In this document: piece after piece, positions 1 through 7,617 of the stretch | Layout: the number at the start of each line of letters is the position of its first letter | Position numbering within the stretch: position 1 is the first letter of the stretch | Assembly (NCBI RefSeq): GCF_016834455.1 | Contig: NZ_CP069213.1 | Location: 4,202,501-4,237,767 of the forward strand | Length of the DNA: 35,267 bases | Direction of reading: 5' to 3' | Origin: Shewanella litorisediminis | Lineage (GTDB): Bacteria; Pseudomonadota; Gammaproteobacteria; Enterobacterales; Shewanellaceae | The notes under the pieces: model-generated | The model's database searches: none | Seen by the model: the letters and a program-made list of their open reading frames with translations, nothing else | What the model was told of the DNA's origin: nothing | Program-made: the position numbers and the translations under genes

Positions 1-1334
1 TTCAGTTCTACCGGATCTACCGCCACGCTTACGGGTAAGGTTAAGACTTCTCCCGCTTTGACTGTGACAGTCTCATCACCAATCCAACGATAGTTGGGCA
101 GGTCTTCCACCGAGAGCCGGTATACATGGTCTGCTTCGGTCTTGTTAAGGATCTTCAGCGTAAAGGTGTTCTCAATCATGCCGCGGCTGTCTTCGCGGTA
201 GAGGGCGTTACGGTCACGAATCACATCGATACGCAGGGGTGATATGGTTGCCGCGAGACCAACAAACACCAAAATCATCGCAGTAAGCACCACACCATAG
301 CCCACCAGCTTGGGCCGCAGTACTTTCTCTTTCTTACCTTCGAGCATGTTTTCGGTGGTGTAGCTGATAAGCCCCTTGGCGTAACCCATGCGGTCCATGG
401 TCTGGTCACACGCATCAATACAGGCACCGCAGTTGATGCACTCATACTGCAGACCATTACGGATATCGATACCAGTTGGGCAGACCTGCACACAGAGGTC
501 GCAGTCGATGCAGTCACCCAGCCCCATTTCTTTGGGGTCGGCCTTACGTGATCGTGGGCCACGGGTTTCGCCGCGAGCTACATCGTAACCCACTATATAG
601 GTGTTCTTGTCGAACATGGCTGCCTGGAAACGGGCATAGGGGCACATGTGGATACACATGATTTCCCGCATCCAGCCGGCATTGCCATAGGTCGCAAAGG
701 TGAAGAAGACCACCCAGAAGTAAATAGCACCACTGGCGTTCAGGGTGAGAACATCCAGGTAAAGCTCCCGGGTTGGCACAAAATAGGAGACAAAGGTTGT
801 TGCAGTAAGGAAGGAGATCAGTAACCAGGCACCATGCTTGGCCGTTTTACGCCACACTTTGTCAAAGTCCCACGGCATTTGGTCCATCTTAATGCGCTTA
901 TTGCGGGGGCCTTCGAGTTTTTCTTCAAACCAGATAAAGATAAAGGTCCATACGGTTTGTGGGCAGGTATAACCACACCAGACCCTTCCAAGGTAAGTGG
1001 TCACGAAAAACAGGGCAAAGGCGGCAATCATAAAGAGAGCCGCCAGCAGGGTCAGATCCTGGGGCCAAATTGTCAGGCCAAATACATGAAACTTTTGCTC
1101 AGCCAGATTAAACCACACCGCTTGCCTATCACCCCACGGAAGCCAGGGCAATAACAGGAAGAACAACATTGCCACCCAGCCCATGCGACGACGCACTTTA
1201 CTCCATAAACCATCAACGGCACGGACATAAATTCGGTTACGGGGGTTAAATCTGTCCGCCTTGCTGGCGTCCGGTTGATGGATTTTAATCCGCTCGGCTT
1301 TCGAGTAGTCCTTGTTATTCGAATCTGCGTTCAT
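1..1334 (-). CDS. ccoG: Cytochrome c oxidase accessory protein CcoG (3' end cut by window edge)
   Basis: The ATG lies at 1334-1332 and the frame stays open to base 1, so about 444 residues are visible and the C-terminus is missing. This is the RdxA/FixG/CcoG family: a polytopic membrane ferredoxin that helps mature cbb3 oxidase and, from work on the family, reduces Cu(II) for copper delivery. The first membrane segment begins near residue 47, and the family-typical VWCGYTCPQTVWTF stretch follows a second one. Two 4Fe-4S clusters are visible: CIDCDLCVQVCP at about residues 275-286 and CINCGACIDAC at about 299-309. The visible end reads VDPVEL, typical of the periplasmic domain near the C-terminus. 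The gene diverges from a small membrane protein gene at 1424. Identification is secure; only the downstream context is unseen. Confidence 0.95.
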   Translation of the reverse strand, partial: MNADSNNKDYSKAERIKIHQPDASKADRFNPRNRIYVRAVDGLWSKVRRRMGWVAMLFFLLLPWLPWGDRQAVWFNLAEQKFHVFGLTIWPQDLTLLAALFMIAAFALFFVTTYLGRVWCGYTCPQTVWTFIFIWFEEKLEGPRNKRIKMDQMPWDFDKVWRKTAKHGAWLLISFLTATTFVSYFVPTRELYLDVLTLNASGAIYFWVVFFTFATYGNAGWMREIMCIHMCPYARFQAAMFDKNTYIVGYDVARGETRGPRSRKADPKEMGLGDCIDCDLCVQVCPTGIDIRNGLQYECINCGACIDACDQTMDRMGYAKGLISYTTENMLEGKKEKVLRPKLVGYGVVLTAMILVFVGLAATISPLRIDVIRDRNALYREDSRGMIENTFTLKILNKTEADHVYRLSVEDLPNYRWIGDETVTVKAGEVLTLPVSVAVDPVEL

Positions 1335-1423
1335 CTGACAACCTTTTACCGCTTTAATGTTGCTCGAAAAGTGGCTTATTATAGCCTTATTACTAAAGTA
1401 CATTCACTCGATTGGACCAAAAG

Positions 1424-1774
1424 ATGAGAGGCTGGATTATCTTGGCGTTGATCGCCGTCGGTTTGTATTACCTCTACACAGAAACCGACAAACTGGACGA
1501 ACCTATCGCTGAAACTCAGATGGTGCTGAAGAAAATTGAGCGAAAGCTCGATTCTTTAACCGGCACACAAATCATCCGTGTTGACGGCAGGCTGCAGAAA
1601 CTCAAGGCAGAAATAGGACAGCGACTCACTGCGGCAGAGCTTTCAGAATTTGATGCTGTGCTGACCGATAAAAACAGTGTGATGGATTTTAAAGAAAACT
1701 ACTGCGAAAAAAGCGGTGTGAGTCACCCTGTCTTTGATAAAGAAAACCTGCTGTTTATTTGCGACAATCTCTGA
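1424..1774 (+). CDS. Small membrane-anchored protein of unknown function
   Basis: A 116-residue protein starting MRGWIILALIAVG. An in-frame TTG 12 bases upstream is possible, but the ATG places the hydrophobic segment (about residues 4-18) at the extreme N-terminus as a signal anchor. The rest is charged and helical, with a heptad-like stretch at about residues 25-60 (ETQMVLKKIERKLDSL), and then an acidic soluble tail with two Cys (YCEK and FICDNL). I do not recognise a family. It is divergent from ccoG with about 90 bases between the start codons, so the two may share a control region, but nothing else links it to cytochrome oxidase. A short inverted repeat (ATGCTTT, AAAGCAT) follows the stop, without a clear T-tract. 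Confidence 0.6.
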   Translation: MRGWIILALIAVGLYYLYTETDKLDEPIAETQMVLKKIERKLDSLTGTQIIRVDGRLQKLKAEIGQRLTAAELSEFDAVLTDKNSVMDFKENYCEKSGVSHPVFDKENLLFICDNL

Positions 1775-1810
1775 TGCTTTTGTCTTAAAGCATTGACCCT
1801 AAACCAACTT

Positions 1811-1851
1811 GAGCCTAGCCTGTGGCAACTAATGTGAACATAGGCAGGCTC
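1811..1851 (+). promoter_or_regulatory. Candidate leader hairpin over the menB ribosome binding site
   Basis: GAGCCT (1811-1816) pairs with AGGCTC (1846-1851), and GCCT (1818-1821) pairs with AGGC (1842-1845), with one bulged A and a 20-base loop. The 3' arm contains AGGCAGG, the only Shine-Dalgarno-like sequence ahead of the menB ATG at 1856. If transcribed, the helix would sequester the ribosome binding site. The pairing is seen directly; a regulatory role is inference. Confidence 0.35.
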
Positions 1852-1855
1852 AGTC

Positions 1856-2758
1856 ATGACCAAAAAAGTTTCTGATAACTTTGATCCAGATCGCTGGACA
1901 GAAGTACCAGGTTTTGCATTCGACGACATCACCTATCACAGGGCCAAGGATCAGGGCACGGTACGCATCGCTTTTAACCGCCCAGATTGTCTCAACGCCT
2001 TTCGCCCCAAAACCGTTGATGAACTCTACACCGCCCTGGACCATGCCCGCCAATGGTCTGACGTTGGCTGTGTGCTGCTGACCGGTAACGGTCCCTCTGC
2101 CAAAGGGCAGTATTCCTTTTCCTCCGGTGGCGACCAGCGCATTCGTGGCAAAGACGGCTATAAATACGAAGGTGAAGAAGCGGGCAAGGCCGATGTGGCA
2201 CGTATGGGCAGATTGCACATTCTGGAAGTGCAGCGACTTATCCGCTTTATGCCCAAGGTAGTGATAGCCGTTGTCCCCGGTTGGGCCGTCGGTGGTGGTC
2301 ACAGCCTGCATGTGGTGTGCGACCTGACATTGGCCTCAAAGGAACACGCTGTATTTAAACAAACCGATCCGGATGTGGCCAGTTTCGACTCCGGCTACGG
2401 CAGTGCCTATCTCGCCAAGATGGTGGGACAAAAGCGCGCCCGGGAAATCTTCTTCCTGGGCTTTAACTACAGTGCCGATGAAGCGGTCGCTATGGGCATG
2501 GTCAATCGCAGTATTCCCCATGCTGAACTTGAAACCGAGGCGCTGCGCTGGGCCAAAGAGATCAATTCCAAATCCCCCACCGCCATGCGCATGCTCAAAT
2601 ACGGTTTTAACCTGCCGGATGACGGCCTGGTTGGCCAGCAGCTGTTTGCCGGTGAGGCCACCCGCCTGGCCTACGGCACAGAAGAAGCACGCGAAGGCCG
2701 CGATGCGTTTTTGGAAAAGCGCGATCAGGATTACAGCAAGTTCCCCTGGCACTACTGA
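1856..2758 (+). CDS. menB: 1,4-dihydroxy-2-naphthoyl-CoA synthase MenB
   Basis: A 300-residue crotonase-fold enzyme that closes the second ring of the naphthoquinone in menaquinone synthesis, acting on o-succinylbenzoyl-CoA in the cytoplasm. The oxyanion-hole and substrate segment SSGGDQRIRGKDGY is at residues 89-102, and the VGGGHSLHVVCDLTLAS segment is at about 145-161. The FKQTDPDVASFDSGYGSAYLAKMVGQ stretch is MenB-specific rather than general enoyl-CoA hydratase. Residue 171 is Asp (QTDPD). In the MenB family this marks the type carrying its own catalytic carboxylate (as in Mycobacterium), whereas the E. coli type has Gly there and uses bicarbonate. It stands alone, away from other men genes in this window, and ends in a strong terminator. 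Menaquinone is the expected carrier for anaerobic respiration in Shewanella. Confidence 0.93.
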   Translation: MTKKVSDNFDPDRWTEVPGFAFDDITYHRAKDQGTVRIAFNRPDCLNAFRPKTVDELYTALDHARQWSDVGCVLLTGNGPSAKGQYSFSSGGDQRIRGKDGYKYEGEEAGKADVARMGRLHILEVQRLIRFMPKVVIAVVPGWAVGGGHSLHVVCDLTLASKEHAVFKQTDPDVASFDSGYGSAYLAKMVGQKRAREIFFLGFNYSADEAVAMGMVNRSIPHAELETEALRWAKEINSKSPTAMRMLKYGFNLPDDGLVGQQLFAGEATRLAYGTEEAREGRDAFLEKRDQDYSKFPWHY

Positions 2759-2780
2759 CCTAAGCTTGTACTCCACCAGC

Positions 2781-2810
2781 AAAAGACGCAGCCAGGTGCT
2801 GCGTCTTTTT
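2781..2810 (+). terminator. Rho-independent terminator of menB
   Basis: GACGCAGC (2785-2792), loop CAGGT, GCTGCGTC (2798-2805), then five T. A-rich sequence on the left arm extends the stem with the T-tract. It lies 22 bases after the menB stop. Confidence 0.87.
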
Positions 2811-2864
2811 GGTTAATCGACTGTATCGTTTGCCGCTATTGATCAAATTAACTTTACTTGCAAC

Positions 2865-2879
2865 TGATAACTATTATCA
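2865..2879. promoter_or_regulatory. Fur box ahead of the DUF2061 gene
   Basis: TGATAACTATTATCA matches the Fur 7-1-7 consensus TGATAATnATTATCA at every defined base except one. It lies 33 bases before the ATG at 2912 and covers a plausible -10 (TATTAT, 2872-2877, with TTAACT 18 bases upstream), so iron-loaded Fur would be expected to block transcription. The match is seen; the regulation is inferred. Confidence 0.68.
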
Positions 2880-2911
2880 TCTGAGTTAATTAATCAATGG
2901 GAGACACCACC

Positions 2912-3109
2912 ATGCTCAAGACCATGACCTTTGCCACGCTGCACTTTGGTGTGGCCTTCAGCATCACGTATTTGCTCACCGGCAGCCTGCTTATCGGTGG
3001 CGCCGTGGCCCTGATTGAGCCAACCATAAATACCGTGGTGTTTTACTTCCACGAAAAAGTCTGGAAGCGCATAGAGGCAAAAAAGCAGTTGCCTCAGCTA
3101 CTCGCCTGA
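2912..3109 (+). CDS. DUF2061 family small membrane protein
   Basis: A 65-residue protein starting MLKTMTFATLHFGVAF. An in-frame ATG at 2897 exists, but GGGAGAC at 2899-2905 sits correctly for the ATG at 2912, so I chose the latter. The family signature is clear: TxHFGVAFSITYLLTGS, then a second hydrophobic segment with GGAVALIEPTINTVVFYFHEKVW, giving two membrane helices and a basic cytoplasmic tail. DUF2061 proteins have no established function. A near-perfect Fur box in the promoter suggests expression under iron limitation. It is convergent with the DUF1996 gene; the stop codon overlaps a hairpin that could end both transcripts. Confidence 0.85.
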   Translation: MLKTMTFATLHFGVAFSITYLLTGSLLIGGAVALIEPTINTVVFYFHEKVWKRIEAKKQLPQLLA

Positions 3110-3125
3110 TCCCTTAAGGCGAGTA
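3099..3125. terminator. Hairpin between convergent genes, possible bidirectional terminator
   Basis: TACTCGCCT (3099-3107) and AGGCGAGTA (3117-3125) form a perfect 9-bp stem with a 9-base loop. It overlaps the stop of the DUF2061 gene and lies 17 bases beyond the stop of the DUF1996 gene. There is no long T-tract on either side, so termination is likely but not certain. Confidence 0.5.
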
Positions 3126-3141
3126 ACGTTTAGCACAATGT

Positions 3142-4578
3142 TTAATAGCCCATCCCCATATTGATGATTGGTGGTTCAGTCTGACTGCCGGGGCGGGTTC
3201 CAGTCAGGCGAAATCCATTGGCCAGATTGCCGTCATGGCAATCCAATCCCTCTCGAATACACCCGTCCAGCACGGTTTGCAGTACCTCTGGGTGCCAGGC
3301 ATTCATCCAGTCCGCATGCAGCGATATGCCTCCGGGCGAATCCTGCGTCACGTCATACATGTCAGAAGCCAATCGCCATCCACGACTGCTTTTTGATTGA
3401 GGCTCATACACATCCGGAGTCACCCCGAATGCATAGTGAAAACTCACTCTGATAATGGGCACGGGATGGGTGGCAGGACAAATCATCCCCTGAGTACCGC
3501 TGCCCCGCTGTGGATAGGCCAAGTGACTTTGATGATCGGCAGAATCCAAATCTGTACCGTTCCAGCAGCTGGGGAAAAACACGTCCATCCGCAATCTGTC
3601 GGGAGCAACACACTCAGGAATTGTGCTGCTCCAGCGCGGATTACCGGCATCAGACGATCCCCATGATTGGCAATGCCAGCGCACAACGGCAGTATCCTGC
3701 TCAGAGCCGGGACCCGCCTTGGCATTACCGGCAATAATCTTCATCCCAACGGGAATGGACTGAATCGCGTCCAAATCGTCCACACCGGCGGAGTAGTAGA
3801 AGATTTCATGGGCTTGCTCATCATTTCCCACCACAGCAGGCACAACACGCCAGCGCAGTTCACCCTGTTCATCATAAAGAGGTTCACCGGTGACAGGATT
3901 ATATTCGGGTGCCAGTAATGCAGGCACCCAATAGGCAGACCGGTTTAGAGTGTTTCCCTGACAGCTGGATTCACCTTCTGTAAACAAGGAGTCGATATCG
4001 GTTGTTTCATCAACCAGGGTGTTACCATAAAAGCGGTGTAAATGTGCCGCATTGGCCTGCCCGGGAAACACTATGGGATCGTGATAACTGGAATGGGCAA
4101 AATCACAGTTAATCCTGAATATGCCACGCCAGCTTGCCGGGTCAGCCTTGGAGGGCATAACACTGGTTCTGACCAGATCAGCATGGACACTGCCATCTGC
4201 ACCAAAGGTGCTGGCTACCTGCCAAGACAACTCCGCCGAGTTACTGCGAGCGCCATTGTCCGCCACCGCCCACACCTTAAAGCGATGACTGTCTGCCGCC
4301 AGCGGCAACAGCAACATAGGGCTGGAACAATCGGTAATATCACCACTCTTGTCATCGGTATCGAGCTGGCACTCATAGGAAGCGGCCAAATCGGCACTGA
4401 ATTCTATGTGGGTGTATGGTTCGTAAATGATTGCGTCGGGTTTAACACTGAAGGTGGGTGTGGCTGGCTTAAGTGCCAACACAGGTTGTTCGGACTCCCC
4501 TCCACTGCCGTCGCTGCCACCGCAGCCAGCCACAGTAATCATCCATGCCAGCGCCACACTCTTGTTCGGTTTCATCAT
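3142..4578 (-). CDS. DUF1996 domain lipoprotein with Ig-like domain
   Basis: About 478 residues. Three consecutive ATGs (4581, 4578, 4575) lie behind GAGG; I take the middle one for spacing, but any could serve. The N-terminal signal MMKPNKSVALAWMITVAGC ends in a lipobox with lipid Cys at about residue 19, followed by a Gly/Ser-rich linker, so an envelope lipoprotein is expected. Residues about 38-122 resemble the bacterial Ig-like repeat with paired Cys (YECQLD and DCSSP) and a SHRFKVWAVADNGA strand. From about residue 135 to the end is the DUF1996 domain, with the hallmark DPIVFPGQANAAHLHRFYGN (His179, His181) and WHCQSWG, MDVFFPSCWNG and FHYAFG segments. DUF1996 is known mainly from fungi and actinobacteria, often beside carbohydrate-binding modules; its activity is unknown. 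The upstream lipoprotein gene overlaps it (TAATG), implying co-translation. Confidence 0.85.
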   Translation of the reverse strand: MMKPNKSVALAWMITVAGCGGSDGSGGESEQPVLALKPATPTFSVKPDAIIYEPYTHIEFSADLAASYECQLDTDDKSGDITDCSSPMLLLPLAADSHRFKVWAVADNGARSNSAELSWQVASTFGADGSVHADLVRTSVMPSKADPASWRGIFRINCDFAHSSYHDPIVFPGQANAAHLHRFYGNTLVDETTDIDSLFTEGESSCQGNTLNRSAYWVPALLAPEYNPVTGEPLYDEQGELRWRVVPAVVGNDEQAHEIFYYSAGVDDLDAIQSIPVGMKIIAGNAKAGPGSEQDTAVVRWHCQSWGSSDAGNPRWSSTIPECVAPDRLRMDVFFPSCWNGTDLDSADHQSHLAYPQRGSGTQGMICPATHPVPIIRVSFHYAFGVTPDVYEPQSKSSRGWRLASDMYDVTQDSPGGISLHADWMNAWHPEVLQTVLDGCIREGLDCHDGNLANGFRLTGTRPGSQTEPPIINMGMGY

Positions 4579-4580
4579 CA

Positions 4581-4805
4581 TTACCTCGCACAATGCCAGT
4601 GATTGCCGTGCTGACGGCAAAGCGCTTTTGGATTAGGGCGGGCATTCAAAATCAGGATTTGTGCCGAATGGTGCTCAGCGTCTGTGCCGTGAATTTGCAG
4701 CGCGACTGGGCGCCCGCCTTGTGAGTGGACCCGATGATGATGGGTACAGCCAGCAAGCATGATAATTGGCACTATCGCCAACGCAGTTAATACCGTGCGA
4801 TTCAT
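4581..4805 (-). CDS. Small His-rich lipoprotein of unknown function
   Basis: A 74-residue protein. The ATG at 4805 follows GGAGG with 8 bases of spacing; a longer frame upstream has no such support. The signal MNRTVLTALAIVPIIMLAGC is a lipoprotein signal with the lipid Cys at residue 20. The mature part of only 55 residues holds ten His (22-24, 27, 39, 45, 46, 66, 69, 71) and two further Cys (63, 72), including the closing CRQHGNHWHC, which looks like a metal site. I do not recognise a family. Its TAA stop shares a base with the first ATG of the DUF1996 gene, so the two are probably translated together. Metal binding is inferred from composition alone. Confidence 0.75.
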   Translation of the reverse strand: MNRTVLTALAIVPIIMLAGCTHHHRVHSQGGRPVALQIHGTDAEHHSAQILILNARPNPKALCRQHGNHWHCAR

Positions 4806-4928
4806 CGTCTCTACCTCCGCATAAGGAACACACCAGTCAGTGTATGAAGTCCGATGTAAAGCAACGTCAGCAAAATGCAAAGGTTAAGTAAAAGTTAAAT
4901 TCCCCGTCAAAAGACAAATAAATGTCAT

Positions 4929-4952
4929 AAAAAAGCCTCCCCAAAGGGAGGC
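4929..4952 (-). terminator. Rho-independent terminator of glmS
   Basis: On the minus strand GCCTCCC, loop TTTG, GGGAGGC, then six T (plus-strand stem 4935-4941 and 4946-4952, A-tract 4929-4934). It lies 22 bases past the glmS stop. Confidence 0.88.
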
Positions 4953-4973
4953 TTAACTCAACAGACAGTCTGA

Positions 4974-6803
4974 TTACTCTACGGTAACCGACTTGGCCAG
5001 GTTACGTGGCTGGTCAACGTCGGTGCCTTTAATCAAGGCCACGTGGTACGACAGCAGCTGCAGCGGAATGGTGTAAATGAGCGGCGCCATAAACTCATCA
5101 CAGTGAGGCACCGGGATCACCTTCATGGTGTCGTCAGACTGGAACTCGGCATCCTTGTCGGCAAACACATACATCAGGCCGCCACGGGCACGCACTTCCT
5201 CCACGTTGGATTTCAGCTTTTCAAGCAGCTCGTTATTGGGCGCGACCACAATCACCGGCATATCGGCGTCGATCAGTGCCAGCGGGCCGTGTTTGAGCTC
5301 ACCGGAAGCATAAGCCTCGGCGTGGATGTAAGAGATTTCCTTGAGCTTGAGTGCCCCTTCCATGGCGATGGGGTACTGATCGCCGCGGCCGAGGAACAGC
5401 GCATGATGCTTGTCGGCAAAGTCTTCGGCCAGTGAAGCAATGGCATCGTCCAGACCCAGTGCCTGCTCAACCTTGGCAGGCAGTGATTGCAGGCTTTGGG
5501 TTAATGATGATTGCAGCTCGGCAGACATACCGTTGTTGCGGCCAATCACGGCGGTCAGCATCAGGAGGCCAGCCAGTTGCACGGTAAAGGCCTTGGTGGA
5601 GGCCACACCGATTTCGGCGCCTGCTTTCATCATGTAAGCCATGTCAGATTCGCGTACCAGGGATGAACCGGGGGCATTACAGATGGTCAGGGTGGCCTGA
5701 TAGCCCATTTCTTTGGCCAGACGCAGCGCGGCCAGGGTATCGGCGGTTTCACCGGACTGGGAGATGGTCACCAGCAGACTGTTGGGGAACAGGTGCGACT
5801 TGCGATAGCGGAATTCGGAGGCGATTTCCACGTTACAGGACACACCGGCCCATTGTTCCAACCAGTAACGGGCGGCCATGCCCGCATGGTAACTGGTACC
5901 ACAGGCGATGATCTGCACGTGTTTGATGTCTTTCAAGAGGTCGGCTGCTTTGTCGCCGAAGGCGCTGTCCAGCACCTGCATGTTGGCGATGCGGCCTTCC
6001 AGGGTGCGCGCCAGGGCACGTGGCTGCTCATAGATTTCCTTGAGCATATAGTGGCGGTATTCGCCCTTGTCGCCGGCATCGTGGGTCACTTCCGACTCTT
6101 TGGCTTCACGCTCTACCTCATTGCCATCCACATCGAAGATGCGCACGTCACGGCGGGTCACTTCGGCCACATCACCTTCTTCGAGGAAGGCGAAGGTGCG
6201 GGTCACCGGTAGCAGCGCCAGCTGATCTGAGGCCACAAAGTTTTCACCCAGACCGAAACCAATCACCAGCGGGCTGCCGCTGCGGGCCACAACCAGACGC
6301 TCAGGGTCGCGGCGGTCAATCACTACGGTGCCGTAAGCGCCTTCGAGCTGCTTCACCGTGGCCTGAACGGCGGCCAGCAGAGTATCGTGGCTCTTGAGTT
6401 CATGGTGCACCAGGTGGCAAATCACCTCGGTGTCGGTATCTGAATTGAACTGATAACCCAGACCCTTCAAGCGCTCACGCAGCCTGGCGTGGTTTTCGAT
6501 AATGCCGTTGTGCACCACCGCGATATCACCCTCGGACTGGTGCGGGTGCGCGTTACGCTCGCTCGGCTCACCATGGGTCGCCCAGCGGGTATGGGCTATG
6601 CCTGTACCACCGGTAAGCGGGGCTTCGGCCAGTGCGTCGGCCAGCTCCTGGACCTTACCCACCCGGCGGGTACGGTTCATTTCGGCATTCTGGATCACTG
6701 CCATACCGGCAGAGTCATAACCACGATATTCAAGACGACGCAGGCCCTCGAGCAAAATTTCGGCCACGTCCCTTTGCGCCACGGCGCCAACGATTCCACA
6801 CAT
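4974..6803 (-). CDS. glmS: Glutamine--fructose-6-phosphate aminotransferase (isomerizing)
   Basis: A full-length 609-residue GlmS. It makes glucosamine-6-phosphate from fructose-6-phosphate and glutamine, the entry step to UDP-GlcNAc for peptidoglycan and LPS. The N-terminal glutaminase starts MCGIVGAV; Cys2 becomes the N-terminal nucleophile, and RRLEYRGYDSAG, HTRWATHG and HNGIIENH follow. Two SIS isomerase domains follow in the C-terminal half (ACGTSYHAG, SQSGETADT, GRGDQYPIAMEGALKLKEISYIHAEAYASGELKHGP). It ends DQPRNLAKSVTVE, the canonical tail with the catalytic Lys. Only 32 bases separate it from the upstream DeoR-type regulator, and I see no separate promoter there, so they are likely cotranscribed. 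Confidence 0.98.
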   Translation of the reverse strand: MCGIVGAVAQRDVAEILLEGLRRLEYRGYDSAGMAVIQNAEMNRTRRVGKVQELADALAEAPLTGGTGIAHTRWATHGEPSERNAHPHQSEGDIAVVHNGIIENHARLRERLKGLGYQFNSDTDTEVICHLVHHELKSHDTLLAAVQATVKQLEGAYGTVVIDRRDPERLVVARSGSPLVIGFGLGENFVASDQLALLPVTRTFAFLEEGDVAEVTRRDVRIFDVDGNEVEREAKESEVTHDAGDKGEYRHYMLKEIYEQPRALARTLEGRIANMQVLDSAFGDKAADLLKDIKHVQIIACGTSYHAGMAARYWLEQWAGVSCNVEIASEFRYRKSHLFPNSLLVTISQSGETADTLAALRLAKEMGYQATLTICNAPGSSLVRESDMAYMMKAGAEIGVASTKAFTVQLAGLLMLTAVIGRNNGMSAELQSSLTQSLQSLPAKVEQALGLDDAIASLAEDFADKHHALFLGRGDQYPIAMEGALKLKEISYIHAEAYASGELKHGPLALIDADMPVIVVAPNNELLEKLKSNVEEVRARGGLMYVFADKDAEFQSDDTMKVIPVPHCDEFMAPLIYTIPLQLLSYHVALIKGTDVDQPRNLAKSVTVE

Positions 6804-6835
6804 GCTTGTATTTCCGTAAGGTCTGTAAAAACTAA

Positions 6836-7600
6836 CTACTGAACATCCGCCAGATACACCTTCACCCCATGGGTCTCTATGGTGGCCACTGCCTCTTTGG
6901 GCAATCTGTTGTCTGTGACCACTGCGCTGACCTGACTCCAGGGCAGCTCGAGATTGGGAATGCGTCGGCCTATCTTGTCGGACTCCAGCATGACAATTAC
7001 CTCCCGCGACACCTCGGCCATCACACGTGACAGGCCAACGAGTTCGTTGAAGGTGGTGGTGCCGCGGCTGAGGTCTATGCCATCGGCACCGATAAAAAGT
7101 TGATCGAAGTCGTAAGAGCGCAGTACCTGCTCGGCCACCAGCCCCTGAAAGCTTTCGGAATGGGGATCCCAGGTGCCGCCGGTCATCAGAAGTGTTGGTT
7201 CCTGCTCCAGTTCATGGATGGCATTGGCCAGCTGCAGCGAATTGGTCATCACCACCAACCCGCGCCGTTGGGCAAGTTCGGGAATAAGCCCCAATGTGGT
7301 GCTGCCATAGTCAATGATGATGCGGTTATGGTCGCGGATGAGTTTGGCCGCCTCTTTGGCTATGGCAAGCTTCACCGGGGAGATGGCCACTGCCTGGGCG
7401 TTCAGCTCCTGGGGCAAGGGCACGGCGCCACCATAACGGCGAAACAGCAAGCCCGCCTTCTCAAGCTCTGCCAGGTCCTTGCGAATGGTCACCTCGGAGG
7501 TGGCAAACTCGCTCGCCAATTGGTCCACATTCACCTCACCCTGGGCATTCAGAAGTTCGATAATGCTGCGGCGGCGCTGCTGAGTATTGCGTTTGGTCAT
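6836..7600 (-). CDS. DeoR/GlpR-family transcriptional regulator
   Basis: A 254-residue two-domain repressor type. The N-terminal DeoR helix-turn-helix spans residues about 6-60 (RRRSIIELLNAQGEVNVDQLA, SEVTIRKDLAELEKAGLLFRRYGGAV). The remainder is the DeoRC sugar-phosphate sensor, an ISOCOT fold (IIIDYGSTTLGLIPEL, VVMTNSLQLANA, FIGADGIDLSRGTTTFNE). Members sense phosphorylated sugars. Directly upstream of glmS in the same direction, it is a good candidate to control amino-sugar synthesis, with glucosamine-6-phosphate or a related sugar phosphate as a possible effector; that effector is inference. Its own promoter carries CGAAA/TTTCG repeats of the kind DeoR-family proteins bind, suggesting autoregulation of the regulator-glmS unit. 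Confidence 0.93.
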   Translation of the reverse strand: MTKRNTQQRRRSIIELLNAQGEVNVDQLASEFATSEVTIRKDLAELEKAGLLFRRYGGAVPLPQELNAQAVAISPVKLAIAKEAAKLIRDHNRIIIDYGSTTLGLIPELAQRRGLVVMTNSLQLANAIHELEQEPTLLMTGGTWDPHSESFQGLVAEQVLRSYDFDQLFIGADGIDLSRGTTTFNELVGLSRVMAEVSREVIVMLESDKIGRRIPNLELPWSQVSAVVTDNRLPKEAVATIETHGVKVYLADVQ

Positions 7601-7617
7601 CCGTTTCTTTCACACAA

